Source: Rhodanobacter denitrificans (GTDB lineage Bacteria; Pseudomonadota; Gammaproteobacteria; Xanthomonadales; Rhodanobacteraceae). Taken from it: a stretch of DNA of 64,000 nucleotides. The notes under the pieces are model-generated. The model was not told the DNA's origin, ran no database searches, and worked only from the letters and a program-made list of their open reading frames with translations. Position numbers and translations under genes: made by a program. The stretch spans positions 4,154,001 through 4,218,000 of the forward strand of contig NC_020541.1 of NCBI RefSeq assembly GCF_000230695.2, written 5' to 3'. This document shows, piece by piece, positions 34,148-43,190 of the stretch (positions are counted from its first letter, which is position 1; each line of letters opens with the position of its first letter).

Positions 34148-34557
34148 GGCCTGAGAAAACAGTAGTTTGCCTCTGGTTTCTTCACTATTTGCGATAGCTT
34201 GAGGATACAGTGGCCTGAGCCCGCAAAGATTAACCTTCATTTAACGACAAAACCAAGCCTTTAACAACCGGCGCCGAGCCGGGTATTGGCGACGCCATTC
34301 ACAGAATCGGAAGATCCGCACGACGGCATGCCTGAATCATGCCAACAGGCCGGCTGTTGCACCGCCGTAGTGCCTTCCTCCCGGCGCCACTGCTGTCACC
34401 ACTGGCGATCCACCCGTCGCGCCAGCCACGAAGGTGCGAAAGCTGCGGCAGCGCAACAGAAAAGTTTGCTTTACAAGCACTTTACAATGCGCCATGAAAA
34501 CGTTTACGTTGCCGCGGCGATGCGGTTTTCTGCACGTTTTGACCGGACACATCCAGG
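34148..34557 (+). other. Intergenic region with the lacI-type regulator promoter
   Basis: No gene is seen in these 410 bp. The part from about 34440 to 34510 is AT-rich for this genome (TTTGCTTTACAAGCACTTT), as expected for a promoter of the following regulator gene, and includes an operator-like palindrome at 34495. No clear -35/-10 pair with good spacing could be picked. Confidence 0.5.
34495..34508. promoter_or_regulatory. LacI-family operator upstream of the regulator gene
   Basis: TGAAAACGTTTACG is centred on CG and lies 52 bp before the regulator start. This placement fits autoregulation. It differs from the reverse complement of a site inside the TonB receptor gene (36297-36310) by one base, and resembles the site at 31499. 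Confidence 0.65.
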
Positions 34558-35568
34558 ATGTCGGCAGCAACCATCAAAGATGTAGCGCGCGAGGCCGGGG
34601 TTTCGGTGGCCTCGGTGTCGCGTGCACTGAACGGCGGCCACGGGGTGACCGCCGAAACCAGCCGGCGCATCCATGAAGCCGCGCAACGCCTGCACTACGT
34701 GCCGCATGCCGCGGCACGCATGCTGATCACCCGCCGCACCAACACCGTCGGCGCACTGCTGCCGGACCTCTACGGCGAGTTCTTCTCCGAACTGATCCGC
34801 GGCATCGACCTGGCCGCCCGCGCGCGCGGCCTGCACCTGCTGGTGTCCAGCTCGCACGACGACGCCGACGCCGCCGCCGTTGCGCTGCGCGCGATGCAGG
34901 GTCGCGTCGATGGCCTGCTGCTGATGTCGCCACACGCCGACGCCGACTTCCTGCGGCAGAACCTGCCGCACGATCTGCCCACCGTGCTGATGAACACCCG
35001 GCCCGCCGGCAGCGACTACTGCGCGCTGTCGGTAGACAACGACGGCGGCGCCCGCCTGATGGTCGAGCACCTGCTGTCGCTGGGCCACCGGCGCATCGCC
35101 TTCATCCAGGGGCCGCCCGGCAACCGCGACGCCGGCGAGCGCGAGCACGGCTACCGCGAGGTGCTGGCCAGCCACACGCCGGGCAGCCCCGCGATCACCC
35201 TGGAAGGCGATTTCAGCGAGGAATCCGGCTACCGCGCCGGCCGGCAGGTGCTGGCGATGCGGCCGCGACCGGACGCCGTGTTCGCTGCCAACGACATGAT
35301 GGCGATCGGCTGCATGGCGGCGCTGCGCGAGGCCGGCATCTGCGTGCCGGAAGAGATCGCCATCGGCGGTTTCGACGACGTGCCGATGGCGCGTTACGTG
35401 ACGCCTTCGCTGACCACCATCCAGGTGCACATCGCCGAGCTCGGCAGCCAGGCGATGGCGCTGCTGGGCGAGCAGATCGACCACCCCGGCAGCGTGCCCG
35501 CCGGCACCCGACGCCACGTCGGCGCCGAGCTGGTCGTGCGCGCCTCCAGCGGGGCGGCGATCGCGTAG
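34558..35568 (+). CDS. LacI family transcriptional regulator
   Basis: A sugar-responsive repressor of 336 residues. The N-terminal helix-turn-helix and hinge helix are at about 4-60 (TIKDVAREAGVSVASVSRAL, then VPHAAARMLITRRTNTVG). The periplasmic-binding-like effector domain follows, with LLSLGHRRIAFIQGPP and FAANDMMAIGCMAALREAG. Its position between the two halves of the saccharide locus, and operator-like sites before its own gene and the GH1 gene, make it the probable regulator of the whole locus. The inducer is unknown. Confidence 0.94.
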   Translation: MSAATIKDVAREAGVSVASVSRALNGGHGVTAETSRRIHEAAQRLHYVPHAAARMLITRRTNTVGALLPDLYGEFFSELIRGIDLAARARGLHLLVSSSHDDADAAAVALRAMQGRVDGLLLMSPHADADFLRQNLPHDLPTVLMNTRPAGSDYCALSVDNDGGARLMVEHLLSLGHRRIAFIQGPPGNRDAGEREHGYREVLASHTPGSPAITLEGDFSEESGYRAGRQVLAMRPRPDAVFAANDMMAIGCMAALREAGICVPEEIAIGGFDDVPMARYVTPSLTTIQVHIAELGSQAMALLGEQIDHPGSVPAGTRRHVGAELVVRASSGAAIA

Positions 35569-35736
35569 CGACACCGACAGTTTGACGACGCGGGATCGCG
35601 TCGGATGGAAGCGCCCGCGACAACCGGGCAGCTGGCGCGAAGGGATCGAGGGAATCTGCCGACGGGCAACACCCCAGCAACGCGGCAACAGAAAAGTCCG
35701 AACTACTTGCAACGACCTACGGGAGAGGATCAGCTC

Positions 35737-38547
35737 ATGGCCAACCAACGCACGCTACCCAGGCACATCTCACTGGCCCTCGCCGGCCTGCTGCTCACCA
35801 CGCTCGCGCTGCCGGGCGTGCAGGCCCAGACCAGCACGGCGACCCTGCGCGGCCGCGTCAGCGCCGCACAGGGGCAGGTACCCACCGAGGTCGTCGCCAC
35901 CAATGTCGCCACCGGCTTCGTCAGCAAGGCCAGGGTCAACGCCGACGGCAGCTATACCCTGGCCGGACTGGCGCCAGGCAGCTACACCATCAGCTCCGGC
36001 GGCGCCAGCCGGACCGTCACCGTGCAGGTCGGCCAGTCGCTGAACCTGAACCTGGACGCCGCCGCCGCGCCAAGCACCGCCAGCGCCACCACCCTGCAAA
36101 GCGTCACGGTGAACGCAGCCACGCTGGTCGAGACGCGCACCTCGGAGGTGGCCACCAACGTCACCCAGAAGCAGATCCAGACGCTGCCGCAGAACGAGCG
36201 CAACTTCCTCGACTTCGCCAAGCTGGTGCCGGGCGTGGTCACCTCGCGTGATCCCACCCAGAAAACCTTCTCCTCGGGTGGCCAATCGGCCGAGAATGTA
36301 AACGTTTTCATCGACGGCGCCAGCCTGAAGAACAACGTGCTCAAGGGCGGCATCGCCGGGCAGGATTCCACCCGCGGCAACCCGTTCTCGCAGGAGGCGG
36401 TGCAGGAATTCCGCGTGCTGACCAACAACTACAAGGCCGAGTACGAGCAGGCCGGCACCGCGATCATCACCGCGGTCACCAAGTCGGGCACCAACGAGTT
36501 CCACGGCTCGCTGTACGACTACTACCAGAACCAGGGGATGATCGCGCAGAACTCGTTCGACAAGAAAAACCACGTCAAGAAGCCCGACTACAAGCGCGAG
36601 CAGCGCGGCTTCACGCTGGGCGGCCCGATCATCAAGGACGTGGCGCAGTTCTTCATCAACTACGAGGAGCGCAAGGACACCGCCAACAACACGGTGCAGA
36701 TCAACGACCCGCGCTTCGCCCAGTACAACGGCACCTTCTCGGCGCCGTTCAACGAGAAGGCCTTCTTCGGCAAGTTGAGCTGGCAACCGAACCACGACAA
36801 CAACGTCGACCTCAGCCTGACCACCCGCCGCGACAGCGAGCAGCTCGGCTTCGGCGGCACCACCGCCTACAGCGCGCGCAGCAACCGCAAGAACAACGTC
36901 GACGACCTGCTGGTGAAGTGGCAGTCGCGCGGCGACAGCTGGATCAACGACCTGCTGCTCGATGCCGGCATGGCGAAGTGGCACCCGACCTCGGCCGAGT
37001 CCGGCTCGGTGCGCCGCATCTACGACCCGGGCATCGCGGTGATCGGCAGTGGCAGCGACCTGCAGGACAAGGGCCAGGACCAGCGCACCCTGCGCGACGA
37101 CTTCACCTGGTTCGGCCTGCCCGACCACACCATCAAGGCGGGCATCAAGTACGCCGCCTACGGCATCACGCTGGAACAGAACAGCGCCACCGTGCCCACC
37201 TACTACTTCCAGGAAGGCGCGGCCTTCCCCGGCGGCTTCAACTCGCCGTACAAGGCGGTGTACTCGCCCACCGGCGCCAGCGCGAACCTGCACACCAACC
37301 AGCTCGGCCTGTACGTGCAGGACGACTGGGATGTCACCGAGCGCCTGCAGCTGAACCTGGGCCTGCGCTGGGACTACGAGACCAATGCGCTGAACAAGGA
37401 CTACGTGACGCCGGCGGTGCAGATCCCCACGCTGGAATACCTGGGCCTGCAGGACTACATCAGCACCGGCCACAACCGCGACGGCTACAAGGGTGCGATC
37501 CAGCCGCGGCTGGGCTTCTCGCTGGACGTCAGCAAGGACGGCGACCAGAGCACCACCATCTTCGGCGGTGCCGGCCGCTACTACGACCGCACGCCGTTCG
37601 ACTGGATCAGCCAGGAGGAACTGCACTCGCTGGTGCCGAACTACACCTTCCTGTTCAGTCCGGGCGGTGTCACCCCCGGCACCATCGCGTGGGATCCGAG
37701 CTACGTCACCCCGGCCGGCCTCAACAGCCTGCTGGCCTCCGGCCAGGCCGGCTTCAGTTCCGAGATCGACGTGGTCAACAACCACACGAAGCCGCCGCAC
37801 ACCGACCAGTTCAGCCTGGGCGTGCGCCAGCTGATGGGCGACTGGACCGCGTCGCTGACGCTGGCCCGCGTGCTCGGCTACGACCAGTTCACCTGGGTGT
37901 GGAACCGCCTGCCGGAGCCGGGCTTCGTGCTCAACCAGATGCCGGGAAGCCCGTATGGCGTGGTGCTGCACAACACCGACAAGAAGACCCAATCCAGCAG
38001 TGTGCTGATCAGCATCGACAAGCCGTACACCGAGGCCTCCGGCTGGGGCGTGGGGCTGGCCTATACCTATCAGCGCGCGCGCCAGCAAGGCAACGACAAC
38101 TACTCGCTGGACTACGTCGATCCGGCCGGCTACCCCGCCGGCCACGTCGGCGAGAAGCAGCACCTGGTGCTGAACGGCATCGTGCGCGGACCGTGGGACA
38201 CCCGCCTGACCGGCATCTTCACCTACGGCTCCGGCCTGCCCTACGACTACTTCGCCAACGTGCCGGGCTGCGACTACAACTGCATCTTCTTCCACAACGG
38301 CAAGTACGGGCAGAAGTACCTCAACCTCGACCTGTCGATCGCCAAGGAATTCCGCTGGGGCGAGAGCCAGGCGCTGGAGCTGCGCTTCGACGTGATGAAC
38401 GTATTCAACCGCGACGTCGACAACGGCTATATCAACAACCAGTACAACTGGGGCACCACCAACCCGAACCCCGACTTCGGCCGCGCCACCAGCGCCGACC
38501 CGAACCAGACCCGCCGCTTCCAGATCGGCGCGCGCTACACGTTCTGA
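35737..38547 (+). CDS. TonB-dependent receptor, Oar-like with N-terminal carboxypeptidase-regulatory-like domain
   Basis: An outer-membrane receptor of 936 residues, presumably importing oligosaccharides. The signal peptide is at about 1-30 (ending LPGVQAQ). A carboxypeptidase-regulatory-like beta-sandwich at about 33-110 contains GSYTLAGLAPGSYTISSGG. The plug domain is at about 125-260 (QTLPQNERNFLDFAKLVPGV, then FSSGGQSAENVNVFIDG and NNYKAEYEQAGTAIITAVTKSG). The rest is a 22-strand type barrel ending in the aromatic RYTF. The ATG at 35737 follows GGGAGAGG. The operator-like TGTAAACGTTTTCA lies inside its coding part. Confidence 0.92.
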   Translation: MANQRTLPRHISLALAGLLLTTLALPGVQAQTSTATLRGRVSAAQGQVPTEVVATNVATGFVSKARVNADGSYTLAGLAPGSYTISSGGASRTVTVQVGQSLNLNLDAAAAPSTASATTLQSVTVNAATLVETRTSEVATNVTQKQIQTLPQNERNFLDFAKLVPGVVTSRDPTQKTFSSGGQSAENVNVFIDGASLKNNVLKGGIAGQDSTRGNPFSQEAVQEFRVLTNNYKAEYEQAGTAIITAVTKSGTNEFHGSLYDYYQNQGMIAQNSFDKKNHVKKPDYKREQRGFTLGGPIIKDVAQFFINYEERKDTANNTVQINDPRFAQYNGTFSAPFNEKAFFGKLSWQPNHDNNVDLSLTTRRDSEQLGFGGTTAYSARSNRKNNVDDLLVKWQSRGDSWINDLLLDAGMAKWHPTSAESGSVRRIYDPGIAVIGSGSDLQDKGQDQRTLRDDFTWFGLPDHTIKAGIKYAAYGITLEQNSATVPTYYFQEGAAFPGGFNSPYKAVYSPTGASANLHTNQLGLYVQDDWDVTERLQLNLGLRWDYETNALNKDYVTPAVQIPTLEYLGLQDYISTGHNRDGYKGAIQPRLGFSLDVSKDGDQSTTIFGGAGRYYDRTPFDWISQEELHSLVPNYTFLFSPGGVTPGTIAWDPSYVTPAGLNSLLASGQAGFSSEIDVVNNHTKPPHTDQFSLGVRQLMGDWTASLTLARVLGYDQFTWVWNRLPEPGFVLNQMPGSPYGVVLHNTDKKTQSSSVLISIDKPYTEASGWGVGLAYTYQRARQQGNDNYSLDYVDPAGYPAGHVGEKQHLVLNGIVRGPWDTRLTGIFTYGSGLPYDYFANVPGCDYNCIFFHNGKYGQKYLNLDLSIAKEFRWGESQALELRFDVMNVFNRDVDNGYINNQYNWGTTNPNPDFGRATSADPNQTRRFQIGARYTF
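36297..36310. promoter_or_regulatory. LacI-type operator-like site within the TonB receptor gene
   Basis: TGTAAACGTTTTCA differs by one base from the reverse complement of the site upstream of the regulator gene. It is written with codons GTA and GTT, which are rare in this GC3-rich gene. It lies about 560 bp after the start codon. It may be an auxiliary operator or chance. Confidence 0.4.
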
Positions 38548-38580
38548 TCCAGCCGCGGCAGCCGGCATCGCCGCTTCGCC

Positions 38581-38610
38581 CGTCCGCCCGCAGACTGCGG
38601 GCGGACGTTT
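38581..38610 (+). terminator. Rho-independent terminator after the TonB receptor gene
   Basis: A perfect 12-bp stem CGTCCGCCCGCA/TGCGGGCGGACG with loop GAC, followed by TTT, 33 bp after the stop codon. The short T run makes it weaker than the stem suggests, so some read-through into the glycosidase gene is possible. Confidence 0.75.
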
Positions 38611-38679
38611 GAACGGCCCCGTGAATCCGTGTGAAGCTGCGGGTCCGCTGGGCTGCAAATGCAACCTACGGCAGACCCC

Positions 38680-40143
38680 ATGACGCTTTTCCCACGGCCA
38701 AGGCGGCTGTTATCGCTACTGCTCGGTTTCGCCCTGATCCTCGCGGCCCCGGCCAGCCCGGCCTGGCAGGCGCAGCCCGCCGCCGTCACCCAGGCCCGCG
38801 CGCCGGTCGTGCCGGCGCTGGTCGACGATCTCGAACAGCGCAGCTTCCGTTTCTTCTGGGACAGCGCAAACCCGGCCAACGGGTTGGTCCCCGATCACTA
38901 TCCCGGCGAGTCGTTTTCCAGCATCGCCGCGGTTGGCTTCGGCCTGACCGCCTACGGCGTCGGCGTGGAGCGCGGCTACATCAGCCGCGCGCAGGCGATC
39001 GAACGCACCCTGGCCACGCTGCGCTTCTTCGACACCGCGCCGCAGAACGCGAGCGAGGACGAGGCCAGCGGCTACCGCGGCTTCTTCTACCACTTCCTCG
39101 ACATGCGCAGCGGCAAGCGCTACGCGCGCTGGACCGAGTTGTCCACGGTGGACACCACCCTGCTGCTCGGCGGCGTGCTGTTCGCGCAGTCGTACTACGA
39201 CCGCGACACGCCGGCCGAACGCACGATCCGCGTGCTGGCCGACCGCATCTACCGCCGCGTCGACTGGCGCTGGGCGCAGGCGCGCCCGCCACTGATCAGC
39301 ATGGGCTGGACACCCGGCGGCCGCTTCATCCCGAGCGACTGGGAGGGCTACAACGAGGCCATGCTGCTGTACGTGCTGGCGCTGGGCTCGCCCACCCACC
39401 CGGTCGACGGCGACGCCTGGCGCGCATGGACCCGCACCTACGACCGCCACTGGGGCAGGTTCGAAGGCCAGCAGCTGCTGAACTTCGGCCCGCTGTTCGG
39501 CCACCAGTACAGCCATGCGTGGATCGACTTCCGCGGCATCCGCGACGCCTGGAGCCGCGCGCACGACCTGGACTACTTCGAGAACAGCCGCCGCGCGGTG
39601 ATCGCCCAGCGCAACTACGCCATCGCCAACCCAGGCCGCTGGAGCGGCTACGGCCCGAACGTGTGGGGGCTGACCGCCAGCAACGGCCCCGGCGGCTTCG
39701 TGGTGGAAGGCCACGGCCGGCGCGAGGCGTTCCACGGCTACACCGCGCGCGGCGCCGGACTCGGCTACCTGGTCGACGACGGCACCATCGCGCCGACCGC
39801 CGCCGCCGGCTCGATCGCGTTCGCGCCGGAGCTGGTGATCCCGGCGCTGGAAGAAATGAAGCGCCGCTACGGCAAGGCCATCTACGGCGAGTACGGCTTC
39901 GTCGACGCGTTCAACCCCAGCTTCCACGTGCAGACTCCACTGCGTACCGGCAAACTGCTGCCGATGGGCTGGGTCGACACGGTGTACCTGGGCATCGATC
40001 AGGGTCCGATCGTGTTGATGATCGAGAACTGGCGCAGCGACTTCGTGTGGAACGTGATGAAGAAGAATCCGTACATCCGCCGGGGACTCCAACGCGCCGG
40101 CTTCGCCGGCGGCTGGCTGGACGCGGGGGCCGCGGAAAAATGA
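38680..40143 (+). CDS. Secreted glycosidase of the PF10091 'glucoamylase' family (GH144-like)
   Basis: A protein of 487 residues with a signal peptide (MTLFPRPRRLLSLLLGFALI, cleaved near SPA). The mature part is an (alpha/alpha)6-type glycosidase: LEQRSFRFFWDSANPANGLVPDHY at about 50-73, TELSTVDTTLLLGGVLFA, and WEGYNEAMLLYVLALGSP with the Glu typical of the family. This family includes endo-beta-1,2-glucanases (GH144). In this locus it would make oligosaccharides for the transporter and the GH1 enzyme. The substrate is inferred. An ATG at 38659 is an alternative start. Confidence 0.82.
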   Translation: MTLFPRPRRLLSLLLGFALILAAPASPAWQAQPAAVTQARAPVVPALVDDLEQRSFRFFWDSANPANGLVPDHYPGESFSSIAAVGFGLTAYGVGVERGYISRAQAIERTLATLRFFDTAPQNASEDEASGYRGFFYHFLDMRSGKRYARWTELSTVDTTLLLGGVLFAQSYYDRDTPAERTIRVLADRIYRRVDWRWAQARPPLISMGWTPGGRFIPSDWEGYNEAMLLYVLALGSPTHPVDGDAWRAWTRTYDRHWGRFEGQQLLNFGPLFGHQYSHAWIDFRGIRDAWSRAHDLDYFENSRRAVIAQRNYAIANPGRWSGYGPNVWGLTASNGPGGFVVEGHGRREAFHGYTARGAGLGYLVDDGTIAPTAAAGSIAFAPELVIPALEEMKRRYGKAIYGEYGFVDAFNPSFHVQTPLRTGKLLPMGWVDTVYLGIDQGPIVLMIENWRSDFVWNVMKKNPYIRRGLQRAGFAGGWLDAGAAEK

Positions 40144-41441
40144 AACCGGGCGGGCGCCCGCGGCGGCCGTGGCGCGGTCGGTGGCTGGCCGCGATCGCCG
40201 CGGGCAGCGTGCTGCTGGGCGGCTGTTCACCGGCACCGGCGGGACACGAACTCACCTTCTGGACCATCGGCCGCGAGGGCGAGGCGATCGCCCAGCTGCT
40301 GCCGGCGTTCGAGCGCGCGCACCCGGGCATCACGGTGAAAGTGCAGCAGCTGCCGCTGACCGCGGCGCACCAGAAGCTGCTCACCGCGTTCGCCGGCAAC
40401 TCCACGCCGGACCTCAGCCAGCTCGGCAACACCTGGCTGCCCGAGCTGGCCGCGCTGCAGGCACTGGAACCGCTGCAGGCACGCGTGGACGCCTCGGCTG
40501 TGGTGCAACCGCGCGACTACTTCGCCAGCATCTGGGCCACCAACGTGATCGACGGCACCTTGTACGGTGTGCCGTGGTACGTCGACACGCGGCTGCTGTT
40601 CTACCGCAAGGATCTGCTTGCGGCCGCCGGCTTCGCCGCGCCGCCGCGCAACTGGGCCGAGTGGCGGCGCCAGCTCGCCGCGCTGAGCGAGCCGGCGCGG
40701 CACCGCTACGGCATCCTGCTGCCGACCAACGAGTACGAGCAGCTGATGTCGCTGGCGCTGCAGCAGAGTGAACCGCTGCTGCGCGACGGCGGCCGCTACG
40801 GCAACTTCGAGAGCGCCGGCTTCAAGCGCGCGCTGAGCTTCTACGTCGACACGTTCAAGCTGCAGCAGGCGCCGGCGATCACCAACGTGGAGGCCGGCAA
40901 CCCGTGGACGGAATTCGGCCGCGGCGTGTACGCGTTCTACCTGTCCGGGCCGTGGAACCTCGGCGAATTCCGCTCGCGCCTCCCGGCATCGCAGCAGGAC
41001 GACTGGGCCACCGCGCCGCTGCCCGGCCCCGACGGCGCCGGCATCGGTGTGGCCGGCGGCTCCAGCCTGGTGATCTTCCGCGCCTCGAAGCACAAGGACG
41101 CCGCCTGGCAGCTGATCGAGTACCTGTCGCAGCCGGCGGTGCAGCAGCGCTTCTACGAGCTGCTCGGCGACCTGCCGCCGCGGCGCAGCTCGTGGGAGGA
41201 CCGTGCGCTGCGCGACGATCCGAAACTGCGCGCGTTCCGCGAGCAGCTGGAACAGGTGCGGCCAGCCCCGCCGGTGCCGGAGTGGGAGCGCATCGCCAAC
41301 GAGATGCAGCTGGTCGCCGCCGAGGCGATCGCCGGCCGGCTGAGCATCGACCAGGCCGCGGCCGAGATCGATCGGCGCACCGACGCGATCCTGGCCAAGC
41401 GCCGCTGGGTGCTCGACCACGCACGCGAGCGCACGCCGTGA
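40140..41441 (+). CDS. ABC transporter sugar-binding lipoprotein
   Basis: A solute-binding protein of 433 residues of the extracellular family 1 type. The signal peptide ends in the lipobox LLGGC with Cys29, so it is a lipoprotein. ELTFWTIGREGEAIAQLLPAFE opens the mature domain, and YGVPWYVDTRLLFYRKDLL at about 140-158 is characteristic of sugar binders. The start overlaps the stop of the glycosidase gene (ATGA), coupling hydrolysis and uptake. The two permease genes follow, also overlapping. Confidence 0.93.
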   Translation: MKPGGRPRRPWRGRWLAAIAAGSVLLGGCSPAPAGHELTFWTIGREGEAIAQLLPAFERAHPGITVKVQQLPLTAAHQKLLTAFAGNSTPDLSQLGNTWLPELAALQALEPLQARVDASAVVQPRDYFASIWATNVIDGTLYGVPWYVDTRLLFYRKDLLAAAGFAAPPRNWAEWRRQLAALSEPARHRYGILLPTNEYEQLMSLALQQSEPLLRDGGRYGNFESAGFKRALSFYVDTFKLQQAPAITNVEAGNPWTEFGRGVYAFYLSGPWNLGEFRSRLPASQQDDWATAPLPGPDGAGIGVAGGSSLVIFRASKHKDAAWQLIEYLSQPAVQQRFYELLGDLPPRRSSWEDRALRDDPKLRAFREQLEQVRPAPPVPEWERIANEMQLVAAEAIAGRLSIDQAAAEIDRRTDAILAKRRWVLDHARERTP

Positions 41442-42331
41442 AGCCGCCGCGCAGCGCCTGGCTGTTCCTCGCCCCGGCACTGGTCGTGCTGGGCGTGTTT
41501 TTCCTGCTGCCGGTGCTGGCCGCGCTGGTGCTCAGCCTCACCGACTACGACCTCTACGCGCTGGCCGACCTGCGCAACCTGCGCTTCGTGGGCTTCGGCA
41601 ACTACTGGGCGCTGCTGCAGCGGCCGCTGTTCTGGTCGGCGCTGGGCCACACCGTGTATTTCGTGGCGGTGGGCGTGCCGCTGTCGATGGGCGCCTCGCT
41701 GGGTGCGGCGCTGCTGCTGAACTCGCCGCTGGCGCGCTGCAAGGCGCTGTTCCGCACCGCGCTGTTCGCCCCGGTGGTGACCACGGTGGTGGCGGTGGCG
41801 GTGATCTGGCGCTACCTGTTCAACACCAGGTACGGCATGGCGAACCATCTGCTGGACCTGCTCGGCATCCACCCGATCGACTGGCTGGGCGATCCGCACT
41901 GGGCGATGCCGACCATCATCGCGTTCGCGGTGTGGAAGAACTTCGGCTACAACATGATCATCTTCCTGGCCGGGCTGCAGGCGATCCCGCCGGAGCTGTA
42001 CGAAGCCGCGCGCATCGACGGCGCATCAAGCTGGCGGCAGTTCCGCCACATCACCCTGCCGATGCTGAAACCGACCCTGCTGATGGTGGCGATCCTTACC
42101 GTGTCGGGCTACTTCCAGCTGTTCGCCGAGCCCTACGTGATGACCGAGGGCGGCCCGCTGCAGAGCACGGTGAGCGTGCTGTACCTGATGTACGACGACG
42201 GCTTCAAGTGGTGGAACCTCGGCTCCGCCTCGGCGGTGGCGTTCCTGCTGTTCCTGCTCATGTTCGCGGCGACCGTGCTGATGCTGAAACTGTCGCGACG
42301 CGGCGAGCATCCTGATGGAGGGCCGGCATGA
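41438..42331 (+). CDS. Sugar ABC transporter permease (MalF/UgpA type)
   Basis: A membrane protein of 297 residues with six helices. The first is LFLAPALVVLGVFFLLPVLAALVLSL. The EAA loop at about 195-214 reads YEAARIDGASSWRQFRHITLP and contacts the ATPase. It starts with GTG at 41438, overlapping the binding-protein stop (GTGA), and overlaps the next permease by ATGA. With the partner permease and the ATPase at 30314-31405 it would form a CUT1-type importer. Confidence 0.94.
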   Translation: MKPPRSAWLFLAPALVVLGVFFLLPVLAALVLSLTDYDLYALADLRNLRFVGFGNYWALLQRPLFWSALGHTVYFVAVGVPLSMGASLGAALLLNSPLARCKALFRTALFAPVVTTVVAVAVIWRYLFNTRYGMANHLLDLLGIHPIDWLGDPHWAMPTIIAFAVWKNFGYNMIIFLAGLQAIPPELYEAARIDGASSWRQFRHITLPMLKPTLLMVAILTVSGYFQLFAEPYVMTEGGPLQSTVSVLYLMYDDGFKWWNLGSASAVAFLLFLLMFAATVLMLKLSRRGEHPDGGPA

Positions 42332-43149
42332 GTCCGCGACTGATGAAGGCGATCATCAACGGCCTGCTGATCGGCGGCGCGGTGGTCGCGCTGTTCCCGC
42401 TGCTGTGGATGCTGTCGGTGTCGTTCATGGTGCCGGGCGAGGCCAGCGCGCTGCCGCCGCCGCTGCTGCCGGCGCATGCCACGCTCGGCAACTACCGCGA
42501 GCTGTTCGTGCGCGCCGGCATGGGCCGCTACCTGCTCAACAGCGTGCTGGTGGCCGGTGCGGTCACCGCACTGTCGCTGGTCTTCAACCTGATGGCCGGC
42601 TACGCCTTCGCCAAGCTGCGCTTCGCCGGGCGCGAACGATTGTTCCGCGCGCTGCTCGGCGCGCTGGTGATCCCGGCGCAGGTGGCGATGCTGCCGCTGT
42701 TCCTGCTGCTGAAATACATGGGCCTGGTCAACAGCTACGCCGGCGTGGTGGCGCCGGCGCTGGCCAGCGTGTTCGGCATCTTCCTGGTGCGCCAGTACGC
42801 GCGCGGCATCCCCGACGAACTGCTGGAGGCCGCGCGCATCGACGGCGCCGGCGAGTGGCACATTTTCACGCGGATCGTGCTGCCGCTCTTGAAGCCGATC
42901 ATCGTGACGCTGGCGATCTTCACTTTTCTCGCCGCCTGGAACGACTTCATGTGGCCGCTGATCGCGCTGACCGGGCAGGAGCACTACACGCTGCCGATCG
43001 GGCTGGCCTCGCTGGCGCGCGAGCACGCGCAGGACAGCGAGCTGATGATGGCCGGCTCGGTGGTCACCGTGCTGCCGGTGCTGGCGCTGTTCCTGTCGCT
43101 GCAGCGCTACTACCTCGAAGGGTTGCTGCTCGGCAGCGTGAAGGGCTGA
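42328..43149 (+). CDS. Sugar ABC transporter permease (MalG/UgpE type)
   Basis: A membrane protein of 273 residues with six helices. FPLLWMLSVSFMVPGEA lies near the start, as in MalG-type permeases, and the EAA loop LEAARIDGAGEWHIFTRIVLPLLKP is at about 167-191. The start overlaps the previous permease by four bases. It is the last gene of the saccharide operon; after its stop comes a REP-like palindrome. Confidence 0.94.
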   Translation: MSPRLMKAIINGLLIGGAVVALFPLLWMLSVSFMVPGEASALPPPLLPAHATLGNYRELFVRAGMGRYLLNSVLVAGAVTALSLVFNLMAGYAFAKLRFAGRERLFRALLGALVIPAQVAMLPLFLLLKYMGLVNSYAGVVAPALASVFGIFLVRQYARGIPDELLEAARIDGAGEWHIFTRIVLPLLKPIIVTLAIFTFLAAWNDFMWPLIALTGQEHYTLPIGLASLAREHAQDSELMMAGSVVTVLPVLALFLSLQRYYLEGLLLGSVKG

Positions 43150-43181
43150 GCGCGCTCCGGCGCGAGCGCGCGCTCCTCGCG
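43149..43181. repeat. REP-like palindrome
   Basis: GAGCGCGCTCC...GAGCGCGCGCTCC forms a GC-rich hairpin directly after the permease stop. Read on the minus strand it begins GAGGAGCGCGCG, like the repeat at 19287. Confidence 0.45.
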
Positions 43182-43190
43182 TGGCCTTGC

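Noticed and set aside
35770..38664. Minus-strand frame of 964 codons opposite the TonB receptor gene
   Set aside because: It mirrors the codon pattern of the real gene and has no recognisable domain or ribosome binding site.
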